64,000 bases of DNA from Rhodobiaceae bacterium UBA7804 (GCA_002480495.1 DLCG01000004.1:225328-289327); one strand, 5' to 3'. Shown: positions 8,533-17,849, counted from the stretch's first letter. Notes: generated by a model from the sequence alone, not told the origin. Translations and numbers: made by a program.

Positions 8533-10773
8533 ATGACCGATATCCATACGAACTCCGTCGTGACCTTTGGCGACCGCAGGCGCAACCCGCCCGAGACGGG
8601 AACGGCGGGCGATATTTCGCCCTGGGAAGTGCTGCGCGGCGTATGGGCGCGCAAGGAGATCATCCTCTGCGCCTTCGCGGGCTTCATGGCGGTCGCGGTC
8701 TTCTGGCTGGCCACGGCGACACCGACATACACGGTCGAAACGCGCGTCATGCTCGCGCCGCGCGCAGGCGAGATATCGACCTTCGACAATGAAAACTCGC
8801 CGATGCTGCCGGACGCACAGACCGTGCAGACGGAAATCCAGGTGCTGACCTCGCGCCCGCTCGTCGCACGGCTCATCACCGATCTCGGCCTCGCCTCCAA
8901 TCCGGAATTCAACCCGGCGCTCCGCTCGCCGGGCCTCATGGGACGCATTCTCCTCGCCTTCGGAATAGGCGACCGCACGCCCACGACCGACATCGAGGAA
9001 ATTACCGATGTCGTATTGTCGCGGCTCGAGGTCTACCAGAAGACCAACTCGCGCGTGATCGCGATTGTCTTTACCTCGGTCGATCCGCGCATGGCCGCGA
9101 TCGTGCCGAACCGTCTGGCCGAACTCTATATCGAACAGCAGATCGAACAGCGCACCGGCGTGACCAGCGAGGCAACGAAATGGCTCGCCGAACAGATCGA
9201 GGAGCTGCGCGTCAAAGTTCAGAAATCCGAGGCGGCGGTTGAAGCTTTCCGCACCCAGTCGGGCCTCTTCCTGACCGACGGCTCGACCGTGCCGCAGCAG
9301 CAGCTCACACAACTGAACAGCCAGCTCTCGACCGCGGAAGCCGACCGCGCGGCGGCGCAGGCCAAACTTTCCAATGCGCGTGAGCTCCTCGCTTCGGGCA
9401 ACGCCGTGAACTCGGCCGCCGAAGTGCTTCAGTCGCCGCTGATCCAGAACCTCCGCCAGCAGGAAGTGGCACTGCGCGCACAGATTGCGCAGATGTCGGA
9501 AACGATGCTGCCCACGCATCCGCGGCTGCAGGAAGAACAGGCGAACCTCGCCGATCTGGAACGCCAGATCGAGAAGGAGGTCATGAAGGTCATCGAGGCG
9601 CTTGAGAACGAGGCCCGCGTGGCCAATGCCCGCGTCAACTCGCTTCGCGCCAGCCTGACCCGGCTGCAGCGCCGGATGGGCCAACTCAATCAGGACGAAG
9701 TGAAGCTGCGGGCCCTGCAGCGCGACGCGGACTCGAACCGCGCCCTGCTCGAATCCTTCCTGCTTCGCTATCAGCAGGCGAACGCCCGCGCCGAAGCCGA
9801 CGCGCAGGCGGCGAACGCCCGCATCGTCTCGCGCGCGCAACAGCCGGTGGAGCCGACATTCCCGCGCATGTCGTCCGCTCTGACTTTCGCGACGCTGGCC
9901 GGCGTCATCTTCGCCTTCCTCGTGACATTCCTCATCGAGGTCTTCGCCCGCGGCTTCCGCACCGGCGAACAGGCGGAGCGCACGACAGGCATGCCGTTCC
10001 TCGGCCTCGTGCCGGAGATCGAGCCGCGTCGCGGCGCGCCCTCGCCCTCCGACGATATTCTGCGCGACCCTTCCGGCCCCTATACGGAGGCGATCCGCGC
10101 CCTTCAGGGACATGTCCTGCTCGCCCGCGTCGGCGACCGGCGCGCACGCACGGTGCTCGTGACCTCGGCTCTCGAAGGCGAAGGCAAGACCGAAACGGCG
10201 GCGAGCCTCGCACGCGTCTTCGCGCTGGGCGGCTATCGCACCATCGTCGTGGATGCCGACCTCAGAGACGCATCGATGCACGAGGCGCTCAATGTCATGC
10301 GCCGGCCGGGCCTCGCCGATCTTCTGATGAGCCGGGCCGCCTTCCATCATGTCATCCGCAAGGATTCCATGAGCCCCGCCCATGTCATGCAGGCGGGAAC
10401 GCCGATCGCCAATCCGACGGCCGCGCTTGCCTCCTCGCAGATGCTCTGGGTGCTGAACGCCCTGCAGCAGACCTACGACTATGTCATCATCGACTCGCCC
10501 GCGGCGCTTTCAGCCGCGGATGCGCAGGTACTGGCGAAGGCCGCGGATGTGACCGTGCTCGTGGTGAAATGGTCGTCGACGGGACGGCGCGTCGTCGCTC
10601 GCGCCCTGAAGCTTCTCTCCGCCGCGAGCAGCCGCCGTGTCGGCATCCTGCTGACGCGGGTGAACCTGCGCCGCTACCGCCGCTATGGCGACGAGGCGCT
10701 GCGGGAGTATCCCGTCCAGTCCGCGCACAGATCCGCCCACGGGCCCGCACACAGAAAAGCGGCGGCGCGCTGA
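8533..10773 (+). CDS. Wzc-like polysaccharide co-polymerase with BY-kinase domain
   Basis: Inner-membrane chain-length regulator fused to a bacterial tyrosine kinase, 746 residues from the ATG at 8533 (MTDIHTNSVVTFGDRRR); an in-frame GTG at 8476 is less likely. The Wzz domain has a first membrane segment at about residues 48-66 and a second at about 450-475, with coiled-coil segments between. The C-terminal kinase has Walker A as SALEGEGKTETAASLAR, Walker A' as VVDADLRDAS and Walker B as VIIDSPAALSA. Three tyrosines near the C-terminus (YRRYGDEALREY) could be autophosphorylated. The first Walker A residues differ from the usual PGEGKST, but the catalytic lysine is kept. Confidence 0.92.
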   Translation: MTDIHTNSVVTFGDRRRNPPETGTAGDISPWEVLRGVWARKEIILCAFAGFMAVAVFWLATATPTYTVETRVMLAPRAGEISTFDNENSPMLPDAQTVQTEIQVLTSRPLVARLITDLGLASNPEFNPALRSPGLMGRILLAFGIGDRTPTTDIEEITDVVLSRLEVYQKTNSRVIAIVFTSVDPRMAAIVPNRLAELYIEQQIEQRTGVTSEATKWLAEQIEELRVKVQKSEAAVEAFRTQSGLFLTDGSTVPQQQLTQLNSQLSTAEADRAAAQAKLSNARELLASGNAVNSAAEVLQSPLIQNLRQQEVALRAQIAQMSETMLPTHPRLQEEQANLADLERQIEKEVMKVIEALENEARVANARVNSLRASLTRLQRRMGQLNQDEVKLRALQRDADSNRALLESFLLRYQQANARAEADAQAANARIVSRAQQPVEPTFPRMSSALTFATLAGVIFAFLVTFLIEVFARGFRTGEQAERTTGMPFLGLVPEIEPRRGAPSPSDDILRDPSGPYTEAIRALQGHVLLARVGDRRARTVLVTSALEGEGKTETAASLARVFALGGYRTIVVDADLRDASMHEALNVMRRPGLADLLMSRAAFHHVIRKDSMSPAHVMQAGTPIANPTAALASSQMLWVLNALQQTYDYVIIDSPAALSAADAQVLAKAADVTVLVVKWSSTGRRVVARALKLLSAASSRRVGILLTRVNLRRYRRYGDEALREYPVQSAHRSAHGPAHRKAAAR

Positions 10774-10784
10774 CACGCCGCCGC
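10755..10784 (-). terminator. Hairpin between convergent wzc-like and cupin genes
   Basis: A perfect 9-bp GC stem (10759-10767 with 10776-10784) with an 8-nt loop spans the wzc-like stop codon. On the minus strand it is followed by TTTT, 8 nt after the stop of the cupin gene, so it can end the minus-strand operon. On the plus strand no T-run follows, so termination of wzc there would be weaker. Confidence 0.6.
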
Positions 10785-10792
10785 AAACTCCC

Positions 10793-11701
10793 TTAATTGG
10801 CGATTGCTGCCTGCCTGCGCCCGAAGAGCAGCGCAATCGCCTTGTGGCGGTCGCCGACCAGGCGCTTCAACCCGTCATAGACGGGCCGCAGCGCGTCATA
10901 GGCCGCGACCTTCACGCCATCCCACAGGGGGCGTTCGCCCGCGTCGGCCTGCGGCATGCCGAGCTTCCTCAGCATCGCGTTGACATAGGACAGCTTCACG
11001 AGGCGCTGCGACTCGACCGTGTGCCATGTGATCGAGAAGGAGACTGAAACCTCGCTCCCGTTCTGTACCCAATGCGGGGCGAAGATCGGCACGAAGATGC
11101 CTTCACCCGGCGCGATATGCTGCTGGTCCGCTCGCGCCTCGAACTTCTCGCGGTAAGGCAGGTTTCGATGCTTGCCCGGATAAAGCTCCGAATTTTCGGC
11201 GCTGACGACCATGCGGTCGCGATGGTCGAAGAGCGACATGCGCTTCTGCCCACGAACCTGAAGCAGGAAATTGAGCTCGGGGTCCGAGTGAAACGGCGTC
11301 ACATTGCCGGGCGAGGTCACGAAGATGAAAGCCTGGCGCATGAGCGCGCCGCCCATGAGGCCGCCCGTCTGCTCGGCTACCTGATCGAGGCAGGCATCGA
11401 GCAATTCCTTGTATTCCGGATCGCTTTCGACGTTCTTGAGAACCATCCACGATTTCGCCTGTTCGATCCTGCGGACCGTTTCTTCCGGCGTGAGACCGTT
11501 GGACGGGGTCAAGGACGGGTCCTGGTTCGGCGCTACAGGCCCGTTGAACTCCACCTGATCGGCGGGAAGCGAGGCGGCAAGCCTTGCAAGCCGGTCGAGA
11601 GCGAACAGCGGGTGACCGTCTAGCCGGTGCGATACCCGAAAAGTCGAACGCGGCATGGGCTCGGTAACGCTGCCTTTCGTGACTTCAATCAGCCTGTTCA
11701 T
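10793..11701 (-). CDS. Cupin/JmjC-like (cupin_8) domain protein
   Basis: 302-residue protein whose central part has the double-stranded beta-helix signature of Fe(II)/2-oxoglutarate-type dioxygenases. The iron ligands look intact: H-x-D within VTPFHSDPELNFLL and a later His in FAPHWVQNG. An arginine in GQKRMSLFD may fit the co-substrate. The chosen start (MNRLIEVTKG, ATG at 11701) overlaps the stop of the upstream FemAB-like gene by 17 bp, which implies co-translation with the glycan cluster. Hydroxylation of a protein or sugar is plausible, but no substrate is evident. Confidence 0.8.
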   Translation of the reverse strand: MNRLIEVTKGSVTEPMPRSTFRVSHRLDGHPLFALDRLARLAASLPADQVEFNGPVAPNQDPSLTPSNGLTPEETVRRIEQAKSWMVLKNVESDPEYKELLDACLDQVAEQTGGLMGGALMRQAFIFVTSPGNVTPFHSDPELNFLLQVRGQKRMSLFDHRDRMVVSAENSELYPGKHRNLPYREKFEARADQQHIAPGEGIFVPIFAPHWVQNGSEVSVSFSITWHTVESQRLVKLSYVNAMLRKLGMPQADAGERPLWDGVKVAAYDALRPVYDGLKRLVGDRHKAIALLFGRRQAAIAN

Positions 11702-12971
11702 GTCGTGCTCCTTGCAGACGATCGTAAAGGACGCGGAGTTTGGCGCGGGCGGTGGCTTCCATGCGCTTCGCGGATGCAACCCAGCTGGCCAGCGGCGCAC
11801 TGAACCGATGGCCGGTGGTGACGAGCATGCTGCTCATCGTGCGCCGCTCCGCCCAGATATGGTCGATCATCGGATGACCGGGGACCGCGCAGGAGTCGAC
11901 CCAATCGACCCTCTCGTCGCGCAGGAAGGCACCGATGGCCTTGAGCATCAGAAGCGTACCGGGCGAATAGCGCGAATAGTCCTCGTCAAAGGCGATCTTG
12001 AAGGTGAAAACGCCGCGCCCGGAGCGGAAACTCGTCAGCATGGCGAGCGGCTTGCCGTCGAGCAGAAGTTCGGAACAGTGAAGCGTTCCATCCCGGCGGG
12101 CAGCGCGGCAAATCTCTTCGAACCAGAAGCGTTCGTTCGGGCGCATCTTCATCGCCGTGCCGCGCTGGCCTTTCCAGCCTCGCGCCTCGAGCGCAAGAAA
12201 AGCCGCCGTCCATTCATCGGGATTGTCGCCGCCATCATGCGTGCGGAACTCGAGCGGACCGAGCTCCGCCAGGCGATTCCAGAGCCGGTTGAATTCCTTG
12301 CGCTTCTTCTTGCGGATATGCGCCGAAAGATAGGCTTCTTCGTCGAGATCGGATTTCAGAAACGCCCGCTCATGCCTGTCGGTCTCGCGGAAGGAAATTC
12401 CGTCTGCCTGCATGACCTCGTGCAGGGCCTTGCCAAAAGCCCCCTCCGCCTCGAAGAGCGGAAACTCGACGAGAGCCGCGCCTCGCGCATTCGCGAAAGA
12501 CAGGAAGCGGCGCAGCGCCTGCTGCTCATAGCCCTGCCGCATAAGCGGCGTGCCGATGAAGCTGTGAATATGCTGCCAGACGCGCCAGACCGGGAAAGGC
12601 GCTCCGTAGTGGCCGCGTGAGACGAGATAGGGAACGAGGCCGATAAGAAGCCGGCGCCCGGCACCGCCCGCCTCGCTCCACAAAAGCGCAACCCGGACAT
12701 CGCCCTTGTTCTGGAGATGCTCCATCGCAGCCGAGAGCGTCGTCGCCTCGAACTGGACATTGCGATCGGTGGCGGAGGCAGCAAGCGCATCGATTTCAGC
12801 GCGGAACGGCATCAGCGCATCCGCGCTTTCGAGAACCACCACGTCGGCGCTGGGCGGACGGCCATGCAGATAGCGCGCGGCATGGCTCAGCACCTCGACG
12901 GAGGGTGCATCCTCTCCCATGTTCTTCTTTCCGGCGCCCTGCCACAGTGGAATTTGCCCGAGACCGGTCAT
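11685..12971 (-). CDS. FemAB/CelD-like GNAT-family protein (second copy)
   Basis: 428-residue protein of the BioF2-like/Acetyltransf_6 group, related to FemAB and CelD/BcsL. These have tandem GNAT folds and often acylate or aminoacylate envelope glycans. Visible features are a basic helix AHIRKKKRKEFNRLWNRL, ALEARGWKGQRGTAM, the beta-bulge strand LLLDGKPLAMLTSFRSG, and FKIAFDEDYSRYSPGTLLML, the common C-terminal GNAT motif. The ATG at 12971 overlaps the stop of the Wzx-like gene (ATGA); an alternative start is at 12920. The exact donor and acceptor are unknown. Confidence 0.82.
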   Translation of the reverse strand: MTGLGQIPLWQGAGKKNMGEDAPSVEVLSHAARYLHGRPPSADVVVLESADALMPFRAEIDALAASATDRNVQFEATTLSAAMEHLQNKGDVRVALLWSEAGGAGRRLLIGLVPYLVSRGHYGAPFPVWRVWQHIHSFIGTPLMRQGYEQQALRRFLSFANARGAALVEFPLFEAEGAFGKALHEVMQADGISFRETDRHERAFLKSDLDEEAYLSAHIRKKKRKEFNRLWNRLAELGPLEFRTHDGGDNPDEWTAAFLALEARGWKGQRGTAMKMRPNERFWFEEICRAARRDGTLHCSELLLDGKPLAMLTSFRSGRGVFTFKIAFDEDYSRYSPGTLLMLKAIGAFLRDERVDWVDSCAVPGHPMIDHIWAERRTMSSMLVTTGHRFSAPLASWVASAKRMEATARAKLRVLYDRLQGARHEQAD

Positions 12972-14356
12972 GCAGCCCTCATAGCGGTAAGCGTGCGCCG
13001 GACGGGACCGGCGAGAACGAAAGCGGTGATGCCGAGGCGCCGCTGAACGATGACGGCGAGCCATAGCGTCGACGTGACGATGGAAATCGCGGTCGCGGCC
13101 GCCGCGCCCATCAGCCCGAAGGAAGGCACGAGGACGAAGTTCAGCGCGAGATTGGCGACAGCCGCGATGCCGTAGGTCCAGGCGACGGCATTCTGATTCC
13201 CCGTCATGTTGAGGAGATATTCGGTAGAGCCGGTTGCCGCGCGCGCGAGAAAACCCGCCATCAGCAACCAGAGCAGCGGATAGCCGGCATCGAAGTTGTC
13301 GCCGAAGAGACCGAGAGCGAATTCCCCGCCGAGAAGCAGAACGATACCCGCGGCAAGCGTCGGCCAGAACGTCCACTGCGTCGTGCCATGCACGAATGAC
13401 TGCAACTCGTCATGCTTGCCCGCGCCGTAGAGCTCCGCGAATTTCGGCACGGCAAGCGCAGCTACAGAGAACTGGATGAAGGCCATGAGGTTCGCGATGC
13501 GCGTTGCCGCGAAATAGATGCCGATCTCGTCGGGATCGACGAAATAGCCGAGCAGCACGATGTCCGTGTTGGTGAGCAGCAGGAAGAGCCCCTCGACGAG
13601 AACGAGCGGCGCGGAAATCGCGACCCAGTGCCTGACATGATAGACGGGTCTGGCATCCGGCACCTCACGCGACACGCGGCGCGCAAGAAGGAAGCGCTGT
13701 GCGAACATGGTGAGGAAGGTCGCGGCAAGCGCGCCGATGGTGACTTCGAGGCCGGTTGCGCTGCCCGTGAAGAAGAGAATGCCGCCCGCGACGATCACGA
13801 TGAGCAGTGGACGGACGATATAGTTCGGAACATAGGCGAGATTGACCCAGCCGAAGGCGCGGGCCGCACCTTCCTGCCAGTCCATCAGCGCGAAACCGGG
13901 CACGCAGAGAAGCGCAACCGCGAGCGGCCAGAGATAATAGCTTTCGATATGACCGCTCACCGCCCAGAGAAGCAGAAGCCCCGCCCCTGCGGCTGCCGCG
14001 CCCAGCGCGGCCACGATGCCGAAAGAAGCCTTCAGGACGCCGGACAACCGGCGCCACTTTTCTTTCGTCCTGTACTCGGGGATGAACCTGAGGACCGACG
14101 TACCGAAGCCCATCGGCGCGACGATACCGAGCACGACAACCCAGACCCAGACATAGGCGAAGATGCCGTATTCGAATGCGCCCATCCACCGCGCCAGCAG
14201 CACCTGGCTGATGAGCGCGATGGCGGCGCCCGCGATGCGGATGCCCATGACGAAGGCCGCGCCTCGAACGACGCCCGCAAGATGGGCATCGCCGAGCCTG
14301 GCGGCGATCTTTTGCCCGGCGCGCCTGAGGCGCGGCGGGAGCCGGTCCGGATTCAT
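12968..14356 (-). CDS. Wzx-like polysaccharide flippase (MATE/MOP superfamily)
   Basis: 462-residue membrane protein with about 12-14 transmembrane helices, from the ATG at 14356 (MNPDRLPPRLRRAGQKIAAR). The N-terminal segment GAAFVMGIRIAGAAIALISQVLLARWMG and the following EYGIFAYVWVWV are the usual first two helices of the oligosaccharide flippase family. It would move undecaprenyl-linked repeat units across the inner membrane. It sits between two FemAB-like genes; its start lies within the end of the first one (about 11 bp upstream of that stop codon is overlapped), and its stop overlaps the start of the second, so the three are co-translated. Confidence 0.9.
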   Translation of the reverse strand: MNPDRLPPRLRRAGQKIAARLGDAHLAGVVRGAAFVMGIRIAGAAIALISQVLLARWMGAFEYGIFAYVWVWVVVLGIVAPMGFGTSVLRFIPEYRTKEKWRRLSGVLKASFGIVAALGAAAAGAGLLLLWAVSGHIESYYLWPLAVALLCVPGFALMDWQEGAARAFGWVNLAYVPNYIVRPLLIVIVAGGILFFTGSATGLEVTIGALAATFLTMFAQRFLLARRVSREVPDARPVYHVRHWVAISAPLVLVEGLFLLLTNTDIVLLGYFVDPDEIGIYFAATRIANLMAFIQFSVAALAVPKFAELYGAGKHDELQSFVHGTTQWTFWPTLAAGIVLLLGGEFALGLFGDNFDAGYPLLWLLMAGFLARAATGSTEYLLNMTGNQNAVAWTYGIAAVANLALNFVLVPSFGLMGAAAATAISIVTSTLWLAVIVQRRLGITAFVLAGPVRRTLTAMRAA

Positions 14357-14367
14357 GACGCTAGCCC

Positions 14368-15636
14368 TCAGGCCCGGGTGGTGAGTGCCGCGGCGAAAAC
14401 GCCCTTCGCCGCGCGCAGCCGGGTGAAACCCTGCCAAAGTACCGGCGTCTGCTTGATGAATCGTTTAGCCTCGAGATAGGCGACGCGGGGGCCGAGGTTG
14501 AGCCAGCCGACGAGATTGGACGGCTCGACATAGTCGAAAAGCGGAATTTCGATTTCGCACCACTGGTCCTTGTAGCCCTCGTCGCCGATCGTGAAGTCGA
14601 AACCGGTCTTGCCGGTTTCCGTCGCACGCGCCATGAGCTCCATGAGCAGGATCATGCCGGGGCAGAAACGCGAGGCTTCGGCCTTCTCGTCGTAACTCGC
14701 GAGCACATAGTGATAGCGGCCGCCATGATTGAGACCCCAGGCGGTCGCGGCAACCGTGTCGCCGACCGCCAGATGATTGACCTCGACCAGCCCCTCCGCA
14801 TCCTCGCCGGTCGTCACCTCGCGGTAGAATTCGCGATAGCCCGGCTTCTCGAAGAGATTGGCCACGCCCATGCGCGCGAAGGTGACGGCCTTCTGTTCCA
14901 TGAGAATGTCGAGCGAGCGCAGCTTGCTCTCCGCGTCTTCCGGCGAAACCAGCGACACCGCGCCGAGTTCTTCCGTCTTGCGGCGCTTCTGCTTGTCGCG
15001 CTTCTTGCTGCCGGAGGAACGCTTCTCACCGTAATAAGAAGTCCAGTCTTCCTTGAGCATCGTCATATGCGCCGAGGACGCATTCCGGCGAAGACCGCCA
15101 AGCGTCATCATCGGGTTCGCCTGCTCGCCAACGCGCTCCGGCATGCGGCTCAGCGTGACGATGTGATGCGTGGGAAGCGTGTCGCGAATATCGGCCCAGA
15201 GCGCGGGAAACTGTGCGGGAGAAACATAACGCGGGAAATCGCGCGAAAGCAGCGGCGCGTTGTAGTCGCTCAGATCGCCGCCGAGCCAGGAGAGCCTGTG
15301 ACAGAAAACCCCGTTCTCGATACCGAGCGGAAGAATGAACAGCGCCCCGCCTTCATTGTCCCATCCGACGACAATGGCGGGCTTCACACCCTGCTTCGTC
15401 CCGATATGACGCTGCCAGGCCGAAACCCATCCATAGGTCTGAAAAGGCGTGCAATCCCCGAACTTTTCGAGCGCCTGCCAGACGGACTTCAGCGGCTCGA
15501 TCTCCTCGTGAACGGAGAGGAGAACTTCCGGGCGGCCGCTGGGCACACCAAAAATGGCGGATTTCCGCGAATTTCCGGCTTCAAAACCCGCCGGAAGGGC
15601 AGTCATGTCTTCGAACTTGCTGGTCAGCGGCGTCAT
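14368..15636 (-). CDS. FemAB/CelD-like GNAT-family protein (first copy)
   Basis: 422-residue protein of the same broad family as the gene at 11685-12971 but clearly diverged. The N-terminal half has CTPFQTYGWVSAWQRH, the standard start of the CelD/BcsL-like domain. The C-terminal GNAT half has YHYVLASYDEKAEASRFCPG and FDFTIGDEGYKDQWC, the family hallmark. A lysine/arginine-rich helix (KRSSGSKKRDKQKRRKTEE) precedes the second domain. It is probably an acyl- or aminoacyltransferase for the exported glycan and heads the flippase operon. An alternative start is the Met at 15606. Confidence 0.83.
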   Translation of the reverse strand: MTPLTSKFEDMTALPAGFEAGNSRKSAIFGVPSGRPEVLLSVHEEIEPLKSVWQALEKFGDCTPFQTYGWVSAWQRHIGTKQGVKPAIVVGWDNEGGALFILPLGIENGVFCHRLSWLGGDLSDYNAPLLSRDFPRYVSPAQFPALWADIRDTLPTHHIVTLSRMPERVGEQANPMMTLGGLRRNASSAHMTMLKEDWTSYYGEKRSSGSKKRDKQKRRKTEELGAVSLVSPEDAESKLRSLDILMEQKAVTFARMGVANLFEKPGYREFYREVTTGEDAEGLVEVNHLAVGDTVAATAWGLNHGGRYHYVLASYDEKAEASRFCPGMILLMELMARATETGKTGFDFTIGDEGYKDQWCEIEIPLFDYVEPSNLVGWLNLGPRVAYLEAKRFIKQTPVLWQGFTRLRAAKGVFAAALTTRA

Positions 15637-15774
15637 TGGGGGCCTCGCCTTGCTGTCTTGTTTCGTCCCGGACAGGCATCCGTTCGTTTCCCGAATCTGG
15701 ACGTCCTGCCATGTCTCGAACCGGTGGTTGCAAGGCGTGTGCTAGTCGTACCGCGTTAACCTTTCTCCCGGAGA

Positions 15775-16863
15775 ATGCGCGCAATGAAAGAGACTGCCCG
15801 CATATCCGCAAGCACGGGCCCGTCGCTGATGGGACGAACGCTGCTTGCGCTCCACGCGAGCGGCGCCTGCCGCCTCGCGCCGAAGTCGCTGGCGGGCATC
15901 GGCGTCATCTTCATGCTGCACCGGGTGCGTGAAGATGACGGCGCGGCATTCGCGCCGAACCGCATTCTCGAAATCACGCCTTCCTTCCTCGAAGAGACGA
16001 TCCGGACCGTTCGCGAACTCGGCTATGAGTGCATCTCGCTCGATGAGGCTGTGAACCGTCTGCAGGCCGGGGAACATGGTAAACGCTTCGCCGTCTTCAC
16101 GCTGGATGACGGATACAAGGACAACCTGACCGACGCCCTGCCCGTTTTCGAACGGAACGGCGTGCCCTTCACGGTCTATCTCACGACCGGCCTGCCCGAC
16201 GGTCATGCGGAAATATGGTGGGTAGCGCTGGAACGCGCGATTGCCGCCGCCGTCGCCATCCGCGTGAAACTCCCGGCAGGCGGCGAGATCACCATGTTCA
16301 CGCGCGACGCCGCCGAGAAGAATGCCGCCTGGAACAGGATCTACTGGGCGCTGCGCGCGCTGCCCGAACATGAGATGCGCGCCGAAGTGCGCCGGCTTGC
16401 CCTGCTTCACGGCATAGATATGGGCGCGCTTACCCGCGAACTGGCGATGACATGGGACGAGGTGCGCACCCTCGCCGCCCATCCGCTGGCGAGCGTCGAA
16501 GCGCACACGGCCGATCATTTCGCCCAGGCGGGATTGTCCGCCGCGGAAGCGCGCAGCGATATCGAGCGCGGACTGGCGCGAATGGAGACGGAACTCGGCT
16601 ACAGGCCCCGTCACTTCTCCTATCCCTATGGCGATCCCGGCTCGGCGGGAGAGCGGGATTTCGCCCTCGCGGGCGCGCTTGGCTTCCGGTCGGCCACGAC
16701 GACCCGCAAGGGGCTGATCCAGCCTTCGCATGCAAAGCGGCTGACGAGCCTTCCGCGCCTCTCGCTCAATGGAGATTTCCAGGACCGGCGGATGCTGGAG
16801 GCGCTGCTGAGCGGCCTTCCCTTCGCGCTGGCAAAGCCCGTCCGATCCCTCGGGATCGACTGA
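15775..16863 (+). CDS. Polysaccharide deacetylase (NodB-homology, CE4)
   Basis: Metal-dependent carbohydrate de-N-acetylase, 362 residues. The first NodB motif is FTLDDGYKDN (about residues 106-115, with the catalytic base and metal-ligand Asp). The metal-binding His pair is HTADH (about residues 244-248), and the RHFSYPYGDPGS motif follows at about 280. No clear signal peptide, so the protein could be cytoplasmic or membrane-associated. It is divergent from the FemAB-Wzx operon and presumably trims the same glycan. The architecture resembles EPS-linked deacetylases found beside FemAB-like genes. Confidence 0.9.
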   Translation: MRAMKETARISASTGPSLMGRTLLALHASGACRLAPKSLAGIGVIFMLHRVREDDGAAFAPNRILEITPSFLEETIRTVRELGYECISLDEAVNRLQAGEHGKRFAVFTLDDGYKDNLTDALPVFERNGVPFTVYLTTGLPDGHAEIWWVALERAIAAAVAIRVKLPAGGEITMFTRDAAEKNAAWNRIYWALRALPEHEMRAEVRRLALLHGIDMGALTRELAMTWDEVRTLAAHPLASVEAHTADHFAQAGLSAAEARSDIERGLARMETELGYRPRHFSYPYGDPGSAGERDFALAGALGFRSATTTRKGLIQPSHAKRLTSLPRLSLNGDFQDRRMLEALLSGLPFALAKPVRSLGID

Positions 16864-16866
16864 GCC

Positions 16867-17118
16867 CTAGTCGCTATTCGCGCCGCCTTGCCTGCGCTGG
16901 CGCCGCCGCCCCCACCAGACCTCGAAGCGCCTGCGCCACCGTCTTACCGGATGGAGGTCGACCGAAAGGACGAGGACGCCAAGCGGCAACATCCAGAAAC
17001 CGACAACCGGCAGGAATCCCACCGTGCCACCCAGAATCAGCAGGATGCCGATAACGATCCGCAGGATCGGGGGCCCGGGGATCCGCATCCTCTTGTCGCC
17101 GAATCGCACCGCCGCCAT
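16867..17118 (-). CDS. Small membrane protein of unknown function
   Basis: 83 residues from the ATG at 17118 (MAAVRFGDKRMRIPGPP). There are one or two hydrophobic segments, ILRIVIGILLILGGTVGFLPVVG and FWMLPLGVLVLSVD, then a very basic tail rich in Arg and Trp (RRWRRRFEVWWGRRRQRR), which fits an inner-membrane protein with a cytoplasmic C-terminus. Longer in-frame starts exist at 17205 and 17250 but would reach towards tRNA-Asn. I believe similar small proteins occur in other alphaproteobacteria; no function is known to me. It converges with the deacetylase gene, leaving a 3-bp gap. Confidence 0.6.
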   Translation of the reverse strand: MAAVRFGDKRMRIPGPPILRIVIGILLILGGTVGFLPVVGFWMLPLGVLVLSVDLHPVRRWRRRFEVWWGRRRQRRQGGANSD

Positions 17119-17281
17119 GAAAAGCCGTTCTCCGAGAAAAAGCCGCGGCGCGACGCGCCGAACCGTTTCGGCAGATAGGACCGAAAGGTGGCGATAGCAA
17201 GACATTTGGGCTGGCATGGCGCCAATGTCTTTGCTATACGCACCGCTCATCGGCGCCGCGCGCGAAGCGGAGCCGACCTGC

Positions 17282-17356
17282 TCCCCGGTAGCTCAGTGGT
17301 AGAGCAACCGGCTGTTAACCGGTTGGTCGCTGGTTCGAATCCGGCCCGGGGAGCCA
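17282..17356 (+). tRNA. tRNA-Asn (GTT anticodon), CCA encoded
   Basis: Acceptor stem TCCCCGG pairs with CCGGGGA, then discriminator G and encoded CCA at 17354-17356. D-arm GCTCAGTGGTAGAGC, anticodon arm CCGGCTGTTAACCGG with anticodon GTT, and T-arm with GGTTCGAATCC are all present. Confidence 0.96.
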
Positions 17357-17439
17357 TTCTCCTTCTTCATCACTGCCATGCCGCACGGCCCGCGACACGC
17401 GCCGCAGCCTCTCCGCGTCACCAGCACGCAGGACAATTG

Positions 17440-17455
17440 TTAGTCGATATGCTAA
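17440..17455. promoter_or_regulatory. Possible operator upstream of ArsR-type gene
   Basis: A short imperfect inverted repeat TTAG-n8-CTAA in a locally AT-rich stretch, 38 bp before the ArsR-family start. ArsR-family repressors often bind such repeats in their own promoters, but the half-sites are only 4 bp and this could be chance. Confidence 0.25.
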
Positions 17456-17492
17456 GTTTGTGACTTCCGGAACAATTTGGCGCAACAAAGAC

Positions 17493-17849
17493 ATGGCTGT
17501 CAGTCATACCGCTTCATTCGACAACACCTTCATTGCGCTTGCCGACCCCACGCGGCGCAGCGTGATCGAGATGCTGACCGCGGGACCCAGAAGCGTTACC
17601 GAACTCGCCCGAAGCTTCACGATTGCTCTGCCAACATTCATGGCCCATCTGCGCATCCTCGAACGCGCCGGCCTCGTGAAGACCAGGAAAGCCGGCCGCG
17701 TGAGGACTTGTACGCTTGATGCCTCGAAGCTGACGGCGGCCGAAGCCTGGATGAACAGGCAACGGCAACTCTGGGAGACAAGGCTCGACCAGATGGATGC
17801 CTATGTGAAGCAATTGCATGAAGAGGAGAAAAAGCCCGGTCGGAAATGA
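17493..17849 (+). CDS. ArsR-family winged-helix transcriptional regulator
   Basis: 118-residue DNA-binding protein starting MAVSHTASFDNTFIALADPTRR. The ALADPTRRSVIEMLTAGPRSVTELARSF stretch is the standard ArsR winged-helix opening, followed by the recognition helix and wing at about residues 45-70. The cysteine motif of metal-sensing ArsR members is absent, so it is probably not an arsenic or metal sensor. It resembles the subgroup often found with SRPBCC (AHSA1) genes, but no such partner is adjacent here. It could regulate the downstream cyclopropane synthase; that is a guess from position only. A GTG at 17460 is an alternative start. Confidence 0.85.
   Translation: MAVSHTASFDNTFIALADPTRRSVIEMLTAGPRSVTELARSFTIALPTFMAHLRILERAGLVKTRKAGRVRTCTLDASKLTAAEAWMNRQRQLWETRLDQMDAYVKQLHEEEKKPGRK

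Noticed and set aside
8440..10383. 647-codon minus-strand frame
   Set aside because: Antisense shadow of the Wzc-like gene; composition rich in Arg/His/Asp with no domain.
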